The position numbers and the translations under genes were made by a program. 64,000 bases of DNA from Usnea hakonensis (taxonomy: Eukaryota > Ascomycota > Lecanoromycetes > Lecanorales > Parmeliaceae), in assembly GCA_013423325.1 (NCBI GenBank), contig BLJB01000087.1, positions 42,468-106,467 of the forward strand, given 5' to 3'. Under the pieces are notes generated by a model. The model saw nothing but the letters and a program-made list of their open reading frames with translations. It was not told the DNA's origin and ran no database searches. This document shows, one piece after another, positions 42,437 to 53,673 of this stretch; within the stretch, counting starts at the first letter, position 1, and each line of letters opens with the position of its first letter.

Positions 42437-45226
42437 TCAGATCGCGTGTGCGTTTGTTCTCTCCGACAGAGAGCTTATCAACACACATTTAGAACCTAGT
42501 GAACTCATCTTTAAGGCTATCCCCACAGTGGTCTCAATGTCCTGCCACGTTGGTAGATAGACCCATTTCAGCAAGGACTTATTGGCTGCGATACCAGATT
42601 TACGAAATAGACTACCCATGGGAATTGCGTCCTTTGCTTTATTCGTAGCTTCGTAGAGATGGAGCAGTGGAAACTCTTCTGCGAGTTCAACCACTGTTAC
42701 GGGCTGCCATGTCTACGAACACCCTCTTCGCCTGGGCGCTTTGTGATTTTTGTAGCGACTAAGCTTTGGCATGATATCTGGGAGAATGTCGAGCGTTCAA
42801 CCCACACACCATCGCTGACAAGGGTCAATAGCTGCGCAACGCAAGAAAGTCGAAGTTTTCGGATCATGGACCACCTCCAAAGCCTCTCGCATCTGCTTCT
42901 CTGTTTCTGCAAAATTCCAATCGGGGCTGGTGAACAGGATAGCATTTGAGTCCGCGCCACAGATGCCATAATTTTGGTCTATAGTCTTCAACTCACGTAT
43001 GTAGACTTGACTAATATATCGCACATACAATAGGCTACCGTCAGGGTCATTAGGTTTACCATCAACATCGTAGATTGAGACTAGGATCCCGTAATCACCG
43101 TCCTGTAAAACGGCGGTCGTATTTGGACTCTTACCAAGCATCGCTTGCATTTCGGTGTTCCAACGGGATGGTTTGACGTCCAAAGCCTCTTTGGAAGCAT
43201 CAGGCGTCCAGAACCGTCCATGACCGCGGCAGCTTTCTCCAACTGGTACAGGAGTAATGGCATAGATCCTCTTGTCCACCTCTGCGTAAGTCACGAGTTT
43301 GAACGACTCGCTACTGAAGGGGAGGGTAAAGCCCGCCAAATTGTCAATCAGAAGTCCTTTCTCACACAATCTCGTATACAGCGTGGGCTTATGGTCTCTA
43401 AGGAAGGCGTTGTCTTCAAGATCAAGAGTCATGAATGAAGCGGGTGCCCATCGAAAGCAATCAATGGGTAGCTTTGGTTCCTTGGTGAATAAAAAGCGTT
43501 TGGGAAATAAAGTCCCATTCTCTGAAAACATTTTCAGGAGTTTTTCCATTCGGTGATGAGCATCGTCAATGACAACAAGCTTCGAAGCATCAAGTTTTAG
43601 TATGTGAGCGAGACAGAGTGGCTCATCGACGGCTTTTGTAGTAGAACGATACTCAAGCGCCGGCAAAATCTCAGCGATAATCGGACGCCGATGACTGGTA
43701 TCCTCGGCCGGAGAGCGGTAGTAGTTAGCAAGGTCAGGTAAATTCGCCAGCAGATTTCCATACATGATGCTTCCGGTCGCAGTTACGCTAGCCGAAAAGT
43801 GACTTAGATCACCAAGATCGCTGAATCTGACCGTACCATCACGGAACTGGAACACTAGTTTCTCACGGCTTAGGATCCCTTCTTCAAGCGTCCAAAGCCT
43901 TCTCATCCATGTAGAAAAGAAGATCCGAGTAATCTGCTCTTCTTTGGTGCAAGCTTGAGAAGCTTGGAGAAGGTCAGAGTCCAAGACCAGGACCATCTCG
44001 GCTGCCTGATAATATTCGCACAACTGAGTCAAAGCGAGCCGCTTCTCATGCCCTTTCTCCACCGGTACCAGTAGTGAGTCAATCCATATAGCCAATTTTC
44101 TATCGGCAAAATCAATCTCCAGCCCAGCAACCATTTTGTGGAGGCGAAGGAGTTGACAAGCTGGCAGCGAATTGGCGCTTGGGTTACCTAGTCCATCTGA
44201 CCATACGTGAGAAATGGCCACATAGCGCCCTGAGTCACCTAATGTGAGTTTGATTGACGCAGTGTGATTAGAAGTCATTGGTTGAAGCAGAGCTCTTGGA
44301 GCTTGTTCGCGACGGAGGATTGAAGCTAGCTCCCGACCATCGATACTGACGTGTTGGCAGCCTGGACATTTGGTATCGTGCCTTGTCGAGTACTGTTGTG
44401 TAACAAAATCAAAAGCCAGGCACTTGTTAACGGAGCATTGCGAATGATTTGCCTCTAATCTTCTTCTGCTCATTTGACCTGCAAATGCTCCTGAAGTATC
44501 ATCCAGCCCTTCTTGAATGAGGGAGATCTCACTTGGGCACCATCCACAGATCCTAAGATGATTGATAAGAGATGGGCTCAAAGGCCCTTCGGAATCAAAT
44601 TGATTGGTGAGGCCGAAAGCTCTCCAGCTAGCACGATCGAGAGTCTCGCTTAGAATGATAATGGACATTTCAATCGGTAGTGGTATATCCGTTACATATC
44701 TTTCTTTAGAGTGCTCAACCCAAAACATCAAATCGTTCTCCCACCAGTGACCAGAGATTTGATGCAGTCGAAAACTCATAGATATCATCAACATCTGTTG
44801 CTGCCTCAGAAAATGCACTTTACGGTCTTTCTTCGAGAGTAGAACTTCCTTCTGTTCCCACTCAGAAATGTACCTCGGAAGAGCTCTAGTAGTGACAAAG
44901 GTTTCCTCTCCTTCATGTTGTTCGAAATCTTGGATGTCAACAGAGACGCCACTAACTTTGAGCACCTCGATCAGAAGACCGAAGAATAGCCAAACCTGGA
45001 CAAACTCGGCAAGCGATTCTGAGCTGAGTCTTGACCCATCGGCGTTGAGTATAAACTGGGGCCATTGCTCATCAGGCGGGACAAGCGCATTGTGCGGGAT
45101 TACCCTGAATCCTTTACGAAGGGGGAAAGTCTCGAAGTTCATTCCATCAAAACACCTTGGGTCACATACACGGGGTACCCTTGGCGGAGAAGCGTTATGC
45201 CCTATCACTTGAGGGAGATGGTCCAT
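42437..45226 (-). CDS. HET-domain (heterokaryon incompatibility) protein
   Basis: First exon 42806-45226, probable second exon 42437-42712, phases agree, 898 residues. The ATG at 45226 gives MDHLPQVIGHNASPP; a GTG three codons earlier is ignored. The HET domain lies at about 333-460: GRYVAISHVWSDGLGN, LPACQLLRLHKM, KLAIWIDSLLVP, TQLCEYYQAAEMVLVLD and RRLWTLEEG. This is the usual order of its three blocks. Upstream are Cys/His pairs (CGWCPSE; CSVNKCLAF; KCPGCQHVSIDG) that may bind zinc, an arrangement found in a subgroup of HET proteins. HET domains trigger cell death on fusion of unlike strains. The second exon adds VELAEEFPLLHLYE and is supported only by splice sites and phase; without it the protein ends at RWCVG with 809 residues. 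The trigger partner is unknown. Confidence 0.85.
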
Positions 45227-45478
45227 TGTTGACACGATTGCTATCTAGCATCGATTTCGATCGCAGCTAATGGCATAGTCCACAGAGAGACAGCCTCAAC
45301 CATCCGCAAGAGACTCTTTCGCGCTTGCCGGCCTGGCTTTGAAGGACAATGTAAGGTATATTACGGTAAAGGTGGAAGCTACTTTACTCTATTTCCACTT
45401 TACAGCTGGCGTAGATCCCGAGATTTAGCCGCCGCTAGCCGCCCAACCCTGCTACCACTCGCTATAATATTTCCTCAC
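45227..45478. other. short intergenic gap
   Basis: About 250 bp between the HET start and the end of the subtilase gene on the same strand. It must hold the HET promoter. No strong element was seen. Confidence 0.4.
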
Positions 45479-48400
45479 TTACAAACATTCACACACAAAG
45501 CTAGGAAACTCATTGCCGAAGTTATCAACCATCTCCGTACAGGCGTAAGGGCACTTCGACTCGCAATACGACTCGTCGTCATACCAGGCGCCATCATTGC
45601 ATTTGAGATTGCTCAAGGTTACTGCCGGTACCGCTGCCGTCTTTGTCGGTGCGGGTGTATTGACAGGAGGCGTAGAGGAAGGGGTAAAGGACGAGGAAGA
45701 AGAGGAAGAAGAAAAATTTGCAAGTATGGAGCTCGCTGTCGTAGAAGCCACGGAGCTGCTGACAGCGACCCTCGAAGTTGCGCTTGCGGTTGCCCCGGTC
45801 GCCGTACCGAGCGACTCAATCTCGCAAGCGGAGATTCCATCAGCCGATTGCACAGCCCGTTTGGCGTTCCACCGGGTCCCCCTCTTCTGCGGGCTTTGGC
45901 AGTAGGCGCCGGGATTTCCAACGTATATGGCGTTCGGTCCACGGTTTCGAGAGTGTGCTAGTCTTACGATAGTTTCCTTTACTTGCGAGGGCGTGTCGAG
46001 TTCGTGAGCGACCATGAGAATGGCGGCCAGCGCGGCGACTTGGGGCGTAGCGTATGAGGTTCCGCTGCGTCTTGTGGTTCCGCTTCCAGCGCCGTATGCA
46101 CACTACGAACCTGAATTTAGTGAGGAATCTTGGAAGACGAGATTCGAAATAGAAGTTGACTCTGGCAGATGCGATATAGCTGACAGGTACTCGTAACTTT
46201 GGGACTGCAATCGGGTGCAAAGACAAGGGCTTCTTGTAGTACTCGATGGAAGGACATACCGTAATCCCAACGGCAGGTGCCCAAACATCTACAAGAGGGC
46301 CTCCTTGGGAGAAGGCCGCTTCTTCGCCATCATTGTTTACAGCGCCTACCACAATAATGTCATCGAGGTACTCTCTGGCCAGCGCTGGCCAAGCATCGAC
46401 ATTGTAGTTCTCTCTCTAAATGTCCGTCTCGGTCAGATTATCTCAAGTCGTTCAGGAAAATGGAGCGGGAATCTTACCGCGCCGTTCCCAGAGAGGATTA
46501 TAAGGACAGCACCTTTGTCCACGAGATTGTTGACAGCCCGGAATAGTAGATTCGTGAACGCTGGCGAGGATCCCCTTGTGCCCCACGAAATGGTGACCAC
46601 AGGTAGTTTGGTGTAGCCCTGTGCTTTTCGTGCATCAATGTCATCAGCCATCATCTGGAAAACAAGTAACATCCCACTGTTGAAGACATCGTCATCCTTA
46701 TCGACGGGCATTCTGAGGAAGATGATATTGGCGTTCTTCGCTACTCCATAATTGTAGCCCGCAACTTTATCACCAATGCAGGTTCCATGTCCTGTCGGAT
46801 CGTAAGGAGCCCAAGGCTCGGATCCTGGCCATGTGCCTCGTGGCGGCTGGAGCCAACGGTATGATCCTTGCATTTCGACAAATTCCGTATTCGCCGTGTT
46901 GCACCCACTGTCAGGCACGTAGACATCGATGGCATCCCCTGCAGTTGCCGGGAATCTAAAATTAGCCATCTGCCCTAAGTGGATGCCAGGAGGCTGGGAG
47001 ATGAAGTTGAGCTCGGGCACGAAGGGAAACTCTTGATAGGAGTAGGCTCCATCGTTTTCGATTGATCGTTTTGATGGCTGGGAGCGCGCGTTGAGGGAAC
47101 TGTTGCTAGTGGTTTGCTCGACGGTACTGTCTTGTTCAAGATCGATTTTCTGGTCAAAGAGGACAGTAGAGACCTTTAGATTTTACAAATCATTACCTTT
47201 TCCGGACGGCAATCCATTCTTTATTTAGGGGAAAGCCTATGCTTTGACTTACCAGTGAATTCGCCCTGAGATCTCCAAGAGATGAACTGTTCAATCTTGA
47301 ACAGATGACAGTGTCATTGGGTCTAGACCCCAAAGAAATACTGTACATGCTAGGGTCACGTCCCTTTACATCATCGGTAATTACTCCCAATTGAGTTACG
47401 CTGATCTCCGATACAAGACGTATAATGTAAGCCGTCGAGGTAGCACAAGCTGAGGCTGAACTTGATTGAGATACTGTCGATATGGAAGCGGAAGCCCGAG
47501 TACTGGTTTGGGATGAACTAAATTGGGAATAAAGGGTAAACGAGTTGGCAGAGGACCTGATCTGGGTACTCGAGGGAGAAAAGAGCCCTGTTTTAGACCC
47601 AGATAGAGAACCCGTTAATGTTGCAGATGTTATGGACTTGGCACCGGTCTTTTCAGGCACAGAGGATTTATGCTGAACGCTCGTACTGTCATCATCAGAA
47701 TCATCAGGACTACCATTACTTCCCGGGCCTCCGGGCTCAACCGGGTCTGTGGGGTCGTCTTGCGGGATAGGTATCCCGTTCGGGCCGATTTTGAATACTG
47801 GGAAGCCTGGCAACTTTATCCAGGTGCCGCAGCTGATCAACGATTTGAACAGGCCAGAGCATCCTGGTCTCACGGGGTCATTAGTGTTGCCTCCAAGCCC
47901 TCCCATTACAATCCCGTTATGGTTGCCCAGGTACCAGACAGGGTATATGCTCCCATTTATTGCTGTTGTGGTCTCAGAACTCCATGAGGGGTTCGAAGTA
48001 GCCCAAGTACTGAACCCTATAGGTGGCAACGTGATTGTTGTTCCATTCCCGTAAGCAGTCAGTAGCGCGGAGGTTGTTCCAGAAGCCCGACCTGAACTAC
48101 CGCGACTTGGGGCTTGTGTAGGTGAAAAGGCGCTGATCGTTGAAGCGGTAGGTTCCAAAGAAGATCTGGCTGTATAGCTAACAAGTCTTGATGTTGACAG
48201 TGATGATAGCTCAGTCGACGACAAAATACCAATAGATAGACTACTTCCATTATTGTAGGCGGACCTCAACAGACTTGAGCCTTTAGCAAGACTGTCGGTG
48301 ACAGGAGCGACTGAAACAAGCGCAGCACCAGACTTGATTTTGGCTGTGGACGAGATTGTGGTGGGCGAAGTTGCAGACTTTGAGGTACGGTTTGCAAGGA

Positions 48401-48696
48401 GTCCAGCGAGGACTTTCGATGCAATTTCTTCGCCTACATTCCCGTTGGCTCCGCTAATTAGCCCTCAGCTGCAGATATGATTCTCTGCGTCACTTACTAG
48501 CGGTCAATCTGGTGGACTGAGTAGAAGCTGCAGTGAGATTGAAGGTAGTCGAATTGAATGGTCCAGATCTTGTTGACAAAGCTATGCTTGCAGAAGACTT
48601 TTGAATGGTTCGTCGGTCAAGATTGGAAGGTACGCCAGCAAATGAAAGACTGAAAAACACTACGACGTGCAGAAGTGCAAGAAGACGAACAAGCAT
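45479..48696 (-). CDS. secreted subtilisin-like (S8) serine protease with long Ser/Thr-rich N-terminal region
   Basis: Five exons: 48498-48696, about 47253-48453, 46478-47173, 46260-46415 and 45479-46102, about 960 residues. The signal peptide starts MLVRLLALLHVVVFFSLSFA. About 400 residues rich in Ser/Thr follow, with an embedded module around PVWYLGNHNGIVMGGLGG and CGTWIKLPGFPVFKIGPNG. The S8 triad is present: Asp in DVYVPDSGCN, His in DPTGHGTCIG, Ser in GTSYATPQVAALAAILM, with the oxyanion Asn in ILSGNGA. Introns 2-4 are all phase 0 and needed to bring the Ser into frame. A C-terminal Ser-rich spacer leads to a Cys-rich end (CNDGAWYDDESYCESKCPYAC). The exon 1/2 junction is not settled: the strong donor GTAAGT at 48497 does not phase with the TTAG acceptor; a GAG acceptor at 48463 or another donor would. 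Extracellular proteolysis is likely; the substrate is unknown. Confidence 0.82.
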
Positions 48697-49752
48697 GACA
48701 GCTAGAAAGAAGCAGAAGAGGAGAATGGCAACAAACAGAGGAGCCCAAGTACAAAAGGACAGGAGGTACCGATCATGTCTATAAATTCATCGGGTAACTA
48801 CCGGAGCTTTTGTTGGAGCTTGGCGTAGTGCTAACCTCGCGAGGCTGATTGTTTGAGGTGATTATCAGAATATGACGAAAGGATATAGGCCAACGTGATG
48901 ACAAGTTGTTTTCATAGCCACAGAGTCAGTAAATCAGCCTTATGAAAATCTTCAGCTAAGGCACTGAATAAATGATGTATCATGGGATGTCCCGCAACAG
49001 ACTTCGGTAGATCTACAGACTTCGTCCGGGCCGACTGCGAGTGACGAAAACATTTGCGAACTTCATAGCTTTTGCACTATGTGGCGGACTAGGGTCAAGC
49101 AGGGATCCGACTAACGGTACAGACACCGACAAGTTGGCTTGAACACGAGTCTACTAGGTATTTTTCTTCGAATCGTAGGGCTGCGTTGTGGTGTGTGGCA
49201 GCTGGACACTATGGCATGCTTGCAAGCGTTGTGCGCCGCCCCGCACGGCGCTCTCAGCGGTATCGAGAGCCGGAAGATGAGTAGGTGATTAGACTTGATC
49301 CTGTCGAATGAAAGCTAGATCTGACTATGAGATATCTCATCACAAAGAATTGTATAATGATGGGATCTTCGAGCACAAGAGGGTTTCGAAGATATTAAGT
49401 AGGAGCCCCGCAGAATACGCCTTACCTAAATAAGGCTAGCTCAATATACATGGAACCGTCCTATCTGCTTTTAAACAACCCAATTAATTTATCAAAAACC
49501 AACGCAAACTATTCTCCAATCAAATCGCAAGGATTTCTCATTAGTACCCAGGGAGCTGCAACATGAAGGCAGTATCGAAGTGCTGCTTCACGCTTAAACG
49601 ATAGTCTTTCCTTCATTTATTCAACCATTTGTGCCAGCTCATAAGATTACTCAGATCATGAGACAACTCAAGACGCCGAAACCCTTGTCTACCCGTTACC
49701 AGTATCACGCTTTTATGCGTGAGATATCTTCGCACGCCGTCCCACCCAACTA
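48697..49752. other. intergenic, nothing recognised
   Basis: No domain-bearing frame. Holds the subtilase promoter and the 3' region of the next secreted gene. Confidence 0.5.
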
Positions 49753-50316
49753 CTAGCTCTTGCCCCCCCACCCATCAGACTCCCCCAATACCCCCGTCCC
49801 AAACGCCCTCTCCCTCCCCGACTTCCCAATCTCAAACTCGAACTCCATACTCTCAAACCTTTCCACAAATTGCAGTAATCCCCACACCGCGTTCTCCAAA
49901 TCCTTCCACCTCATTCGTCCAGTCTGGTCCACCATCAGATACACTTCTTCCGATGTATAATGCAGCACAGGTTCCCTGATCAAGTAGTCTGGTCGTAGCT
50001 GAGCGTAGACGTCGCGGAGTGCCGTGTTGAGTACGACAGTGACGTTGGAAGGAGGGAGAGGGAGGCCATAAGAGTAGAATTTGACGGTGATAGGATTGAA
50101 CGGGTCGATGTAGTAGTAAGGTGATGGCGGGAGGCCGCTGAGCTTGTGAGTCTGGAGATTGGGATGGGCCCATGGTTTGACCTACTTGACAGAAGGTGGT
50201 GAAGAGGGGACGAGTGGGGGTGTTGCGTTGTTGATGAGGGAGAGAGAGGGTAGTGAGATTGGGGGTGCTGCGAGGGTTATGGTCGAGAAAGAAATTAGTA
50301 GATAAGATATTAGCAT
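49753..50316 (-). CDS. small secreted protein with an in-frame TAG or a very short intron
   Basis: The ATG at 50316 starts a signal peptide (MLISYLLISFSTITLAAPP). The same frame continues to 49753 for 188 codons but contains TAG at 50182-50184. The conserved part (PFNPITVKFYSYGLPLP, VVLNTALRDVYAQL, EEVYLMVDQTG, MRWKDLENAVWGLLQFVERF, GTGVLG) lies after the TAG, so the gene needs it removed. A phase-0 intron from the GTCAAG donor overlapping the stop to CCAG or ACAAG would do so, but would be only 39 or 48 nt. Otherwise this is a nonsense allele. The protein belongs to the same family as the one at 12933-13577. Its role is unknown. Confidence 0.55.
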
Positions 50317-51241
50317 GGTAGATTGACAATTATCTTGAAAAGTGGGTGGGGGTAAAGTATGGGGGGAGATGGTCTAAAATATACCCAGCAAGCGTGCCGC
50401 TTGCAGGCGCTAAATCGTGCATACTGAGGGTTTCGCATGTCGGGCCATAGGCCCAGTTGTAGAGTAGCCTTCAAGAATTGCCCGAGTACGTCCATCGTAG
50501 AAAATAAACCGATTGAGTCGCTTGAATATTAGTGCGGGTTTCGCCATGCAGGGTACCTGCTCGCGTTGTCGCGTATCCTCTTTCCCCTGCCGAAAGGCGC
50601 TCCCACAGATCTCGCTCGCATTTTGGAGGAAATGGCATGTGGATGGGCGTTCCCTGAGCAAAATCATGTGGTTTCAGATGAAAACATCTGATTGAGCTGG
50701 CATAGGTATACATCGATCGTAAGGTAGGAGCCTTCCATCAACATAAAGATTACCACGAGTCCAGAGAATTTGTCTCGATCAAATGGTAAATAAAGATAAA
50801 AGGGACAAGAAGAATGAAAAGTCCTCTACTCTAGACGCAGGGATCGGGGCGATCGTTGAGACGTTTGGGGCTGCTTTCTCTTCAAATCATGGGCCCTGAT
50901 AAGGGAGAGTCGGAAGAAGGGGGAGGAATTGTGTTGAGGTGTGATGAGCTAAGGTACTCTTATTATATCCGGATCCTGTTCCTTTCGAGAGATGGGGTTC
51001 GACGCTTGTTATCCGAGTCCTTGTTGTGTCATTAGAAATGCTGTTTACAGGTTTGCATCTTTTCCCTAATCAAGTTGAATAATTCACCTGTCACTACACC
51101 AATCATCGCATCCTCGCAGTGAATGTATGCATTTGTATCCGTGGAGAAAATTGCTCGACTTAGGTGAATTGAGCTTCAGAGACCTACATGGAACAGCACT
51201 GACATTATTGAATCGCACCTGGCAAGCACGCGTGCAAATAC
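50317..51241. other. intergenic, nothing recognised
   Basis: Short frames only, overlapping on both strands near 50410-50713, without domains. Confidence 0.5.
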
Positions 51242-51400
51242 AATCATTCAAACAAATCGCTGTCTCAACCCAGTACTTAGCCTAGCAGATAATGTTCAAA
51301 CATCGCTCATCCAACAGAGTATCTCATAATAGTAAATAATGTTCAAACATCGCTCTCTCAACAGAGTTTCTCCCCCTAGTAAAGAATGCTCAAGCATTCT
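51242..51400. repeat. 47-bp degenerate tandem repeat at the 3' end of the TPR gene
   Basis: Two close copies, at 51288-51334 and 51335-51381, share AATGTTCAAACATCGCT and CAACAGAGT. A weaker copy precedes them (51242-51287), and a truncated one (AATGCTCAAGCATTC) overlaps the TPR stop codon at 51390. The period is 46-47 bp. TTCAAACAT contains an imperfect palindrome. Confidence 0.75.
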
Positions 51401-53673
51401 CCCTCCGCCGGATCTGCTTCTTTCGTAAATAATCCTGTAGTATGTTTATCTTTCTCGCCTTCTCCCGGCGAAGCTCCCTGCACTTAAGCTCCTGCTTGTT
51501 GTCCATCTGGACTCGTCGAATATATTTTTTTTTAGCCATGTGGCTGTCATGAGCCACCTTTTCCCGCAGCTTTCGTTGCAGCCTTGAAAGTCCCGCAAGC
51601 GCCACATCACTCTCTGGATCGTACTTGAGAACCTTCTCCATGTCTTGTATAGCCCCTGGCATATCTCCTAATTTCTCAAGCGCAAGAGCTTTGTGGTAGT
51701 ATATATTAGCGTAGTCAGACTTCTGGTCCTCTGCCCAGTCCCGCCCTCCAGACCCGAAAAAGCAATCTTGTGAGTGATGGCAATCGTACGTAGAGCGGTT
51801 AAAGCATTTGCGGTTCCTATTATCGCAGTCCAACGCTGCCTCTGCCACGTTAAGGACTTCCATGTACCTTCCAGAGTGTGAGAGTGCAGTGGCCATGCTT
51901 GCTTGCACTTTGAACTTCAAAGCTTTGGTGGCGTATCTGGCTTTGAGATCTTTGAAGGGTCCTGACGTGATCAAGAAGGAAAGCCTGTTCCGAGCTGTCA
52001 AGGTTATTTGATTTCCAGCCTTGACCTTGACCTTCTCAAGGCAGTGCTCTCTTAAGCTGCTAAGTTTCTGAAGAGCACTCAAATATGTCAAGGCTGCTAA
52101 TTCGGATCTACCGCTCTGGAGAAGTCGGTCACCCCGGTCCTTCCGGTGGCACAAAACCATGAACAGCTCTGTGAAAGAGAGCGTTAGTCTGTTAAAGGGC
52201 TTCGGAAAGTGCTCGTGGGGTTACGATACCTTCAATCTTCTCATCTTCCTTCCGAGATTGTATACATCTTGCCTTTTCTCGTTGCTCTTCCCGTTGCTCG
52301 TTCTTTGCATGACGTTCACGTTGTTGGCTCCTCCAGACTTCGCGTTGGCTTTCTTGTTCTTTGCCGAGTGGCGCGCATTCACTGGCCTGGCTAAGATCAT
52401 ATAACGCTTTGCCAATGTCGTTATTCGCGTAGCTGATATTCGCTGCCACGTGAAGGACCTCAGCGTACACAACGCCCTCCCAGTCCTCCGTCTCTATATA
52501 ATTTTGTTTGTTGTAACGACGATCGTAGGCTCTACGGGGATCTAAAGCGCGCTCCGTGTATATTCGAGCCATTCGCAATTGGCCAGTCTGAAAATAGACG
52601 GACGCAATTCGGGCCTGGAGTCTGACCATGAGATTGGAGACAGTTTCGAAGGATGTCAATCCGGGAAATGGCCCATCATCCATGATAGAAGCTTCTTCCC
52701 GGTATGGCCATTTACAGGAGCGAATGGAGCTGAGCGCTGACTTATAGAGTAGATTCGCTTTTGTGAAGTGCCCTTTGCTGACTTGTTCATCAGCTCGATC
52801 AAGAGAGACTATATTGAGCTGAATGATTGCCTCAGGGTCGGGGCAATTCTTGCAAATACTGGCACTGAGCTCATTCTTGTACCTGTCACTCAAAGGACCT
52901 TGGATATGAACTAGTCCAAAGCTGTGAAGCTGACGAAGTGGGTTCAGGAGCTCATTTACCCGTGAAAGACCACCTGGGGTGCTCCCAGTCTCTGTCGCCT
53001 GTCCAGTCTGAGAGGAGAAATCGATCTCAACGAATAAAGCCGTCTGACGGAGGACCTCAACATCTTTCTCTAAGAGAAGTCTGCAGAATTCCGGTAGTTG
53101 ACTGCTGCAGAAGATGTAATTCCATGGGTTTCCATCTTCGGGGACGTACATGGTTTCAAGTCTAACGTGATCAAAATAATTTTTCGGCAGATTGACGGAT
53201 GCAGGAAAATCCAGCGTGAGCGTCATGCAAGCATTCCAGAAGGCATGTGCCTTTGGACCCTTGGCTATCAGCTGTAAGCCGGAATTCTCGAGTTCAATGC
53301 CAAGAAATGAGAACCGGTGAGAGGTCAAGCAGACAAAGTTGTTTTCGCGTCGACACAATTCTTTGGCCTCCTCGTTGATCGTGCGATTTGTGCTGAAGAT
53401 TGCGGTGTCGAAATTGTAAGTCTGATCAGGACCGTTTTGTATTCTACACCGGTTACCGTCGTACTAAAAATTGATAGTGTCAGCGTACATGAAGCAGCTC
53501 GATCTAGACAGATTTACCTCTTTGCTGTTCATGTCATGTTCCATCATCGTATACTCTGATACCAGGAGTGGTCGATAAATCATTAGTCGAACCTCTGTTG
53601 GTAATCTCATAAAAGCGGATTCGCGTTCGCTGTCTTTGGTCCCAGCCATGACTGCAGATGTCGAGAAGCTCAT
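51390..53673 (-). CDS. F-box-like plus TPR-repeat protein
   Basis: Three exons: 53518-53673, 52230-53463 and 51390-52168, in phase, 722 residues. The ATG at 53673 starts MSFSTSAVMAGTKD; a second ATG nine codons in is possible. FMRLPTEVRLMIYRPLLVS near residues 22-40 is a fungal F-box-like opening, followed by FDTAIFSTNRTINEEAKELC, typical of that family. From about residue 235 TPR-like helix pairs appear: GHFTKANLLYKSALSSI, VYFQTGQLRMARIYTERAL, AANISYANNDIGKALYDLSQA, SGRYMEVLNVAEAAL and IYYHKALALEKLGDMPGAIQDMEKVLKYDP. A highly charged Arg/Glu/Gln helix (QREVWRSQQRERHAKNEQ) separates the two TPR groups, and the C-terminus is basic. The protein could be an adaptor of an SCF ligase or a scaffold. 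TPRs bind proteins; the partner is unknown. Confidence 0.8.
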
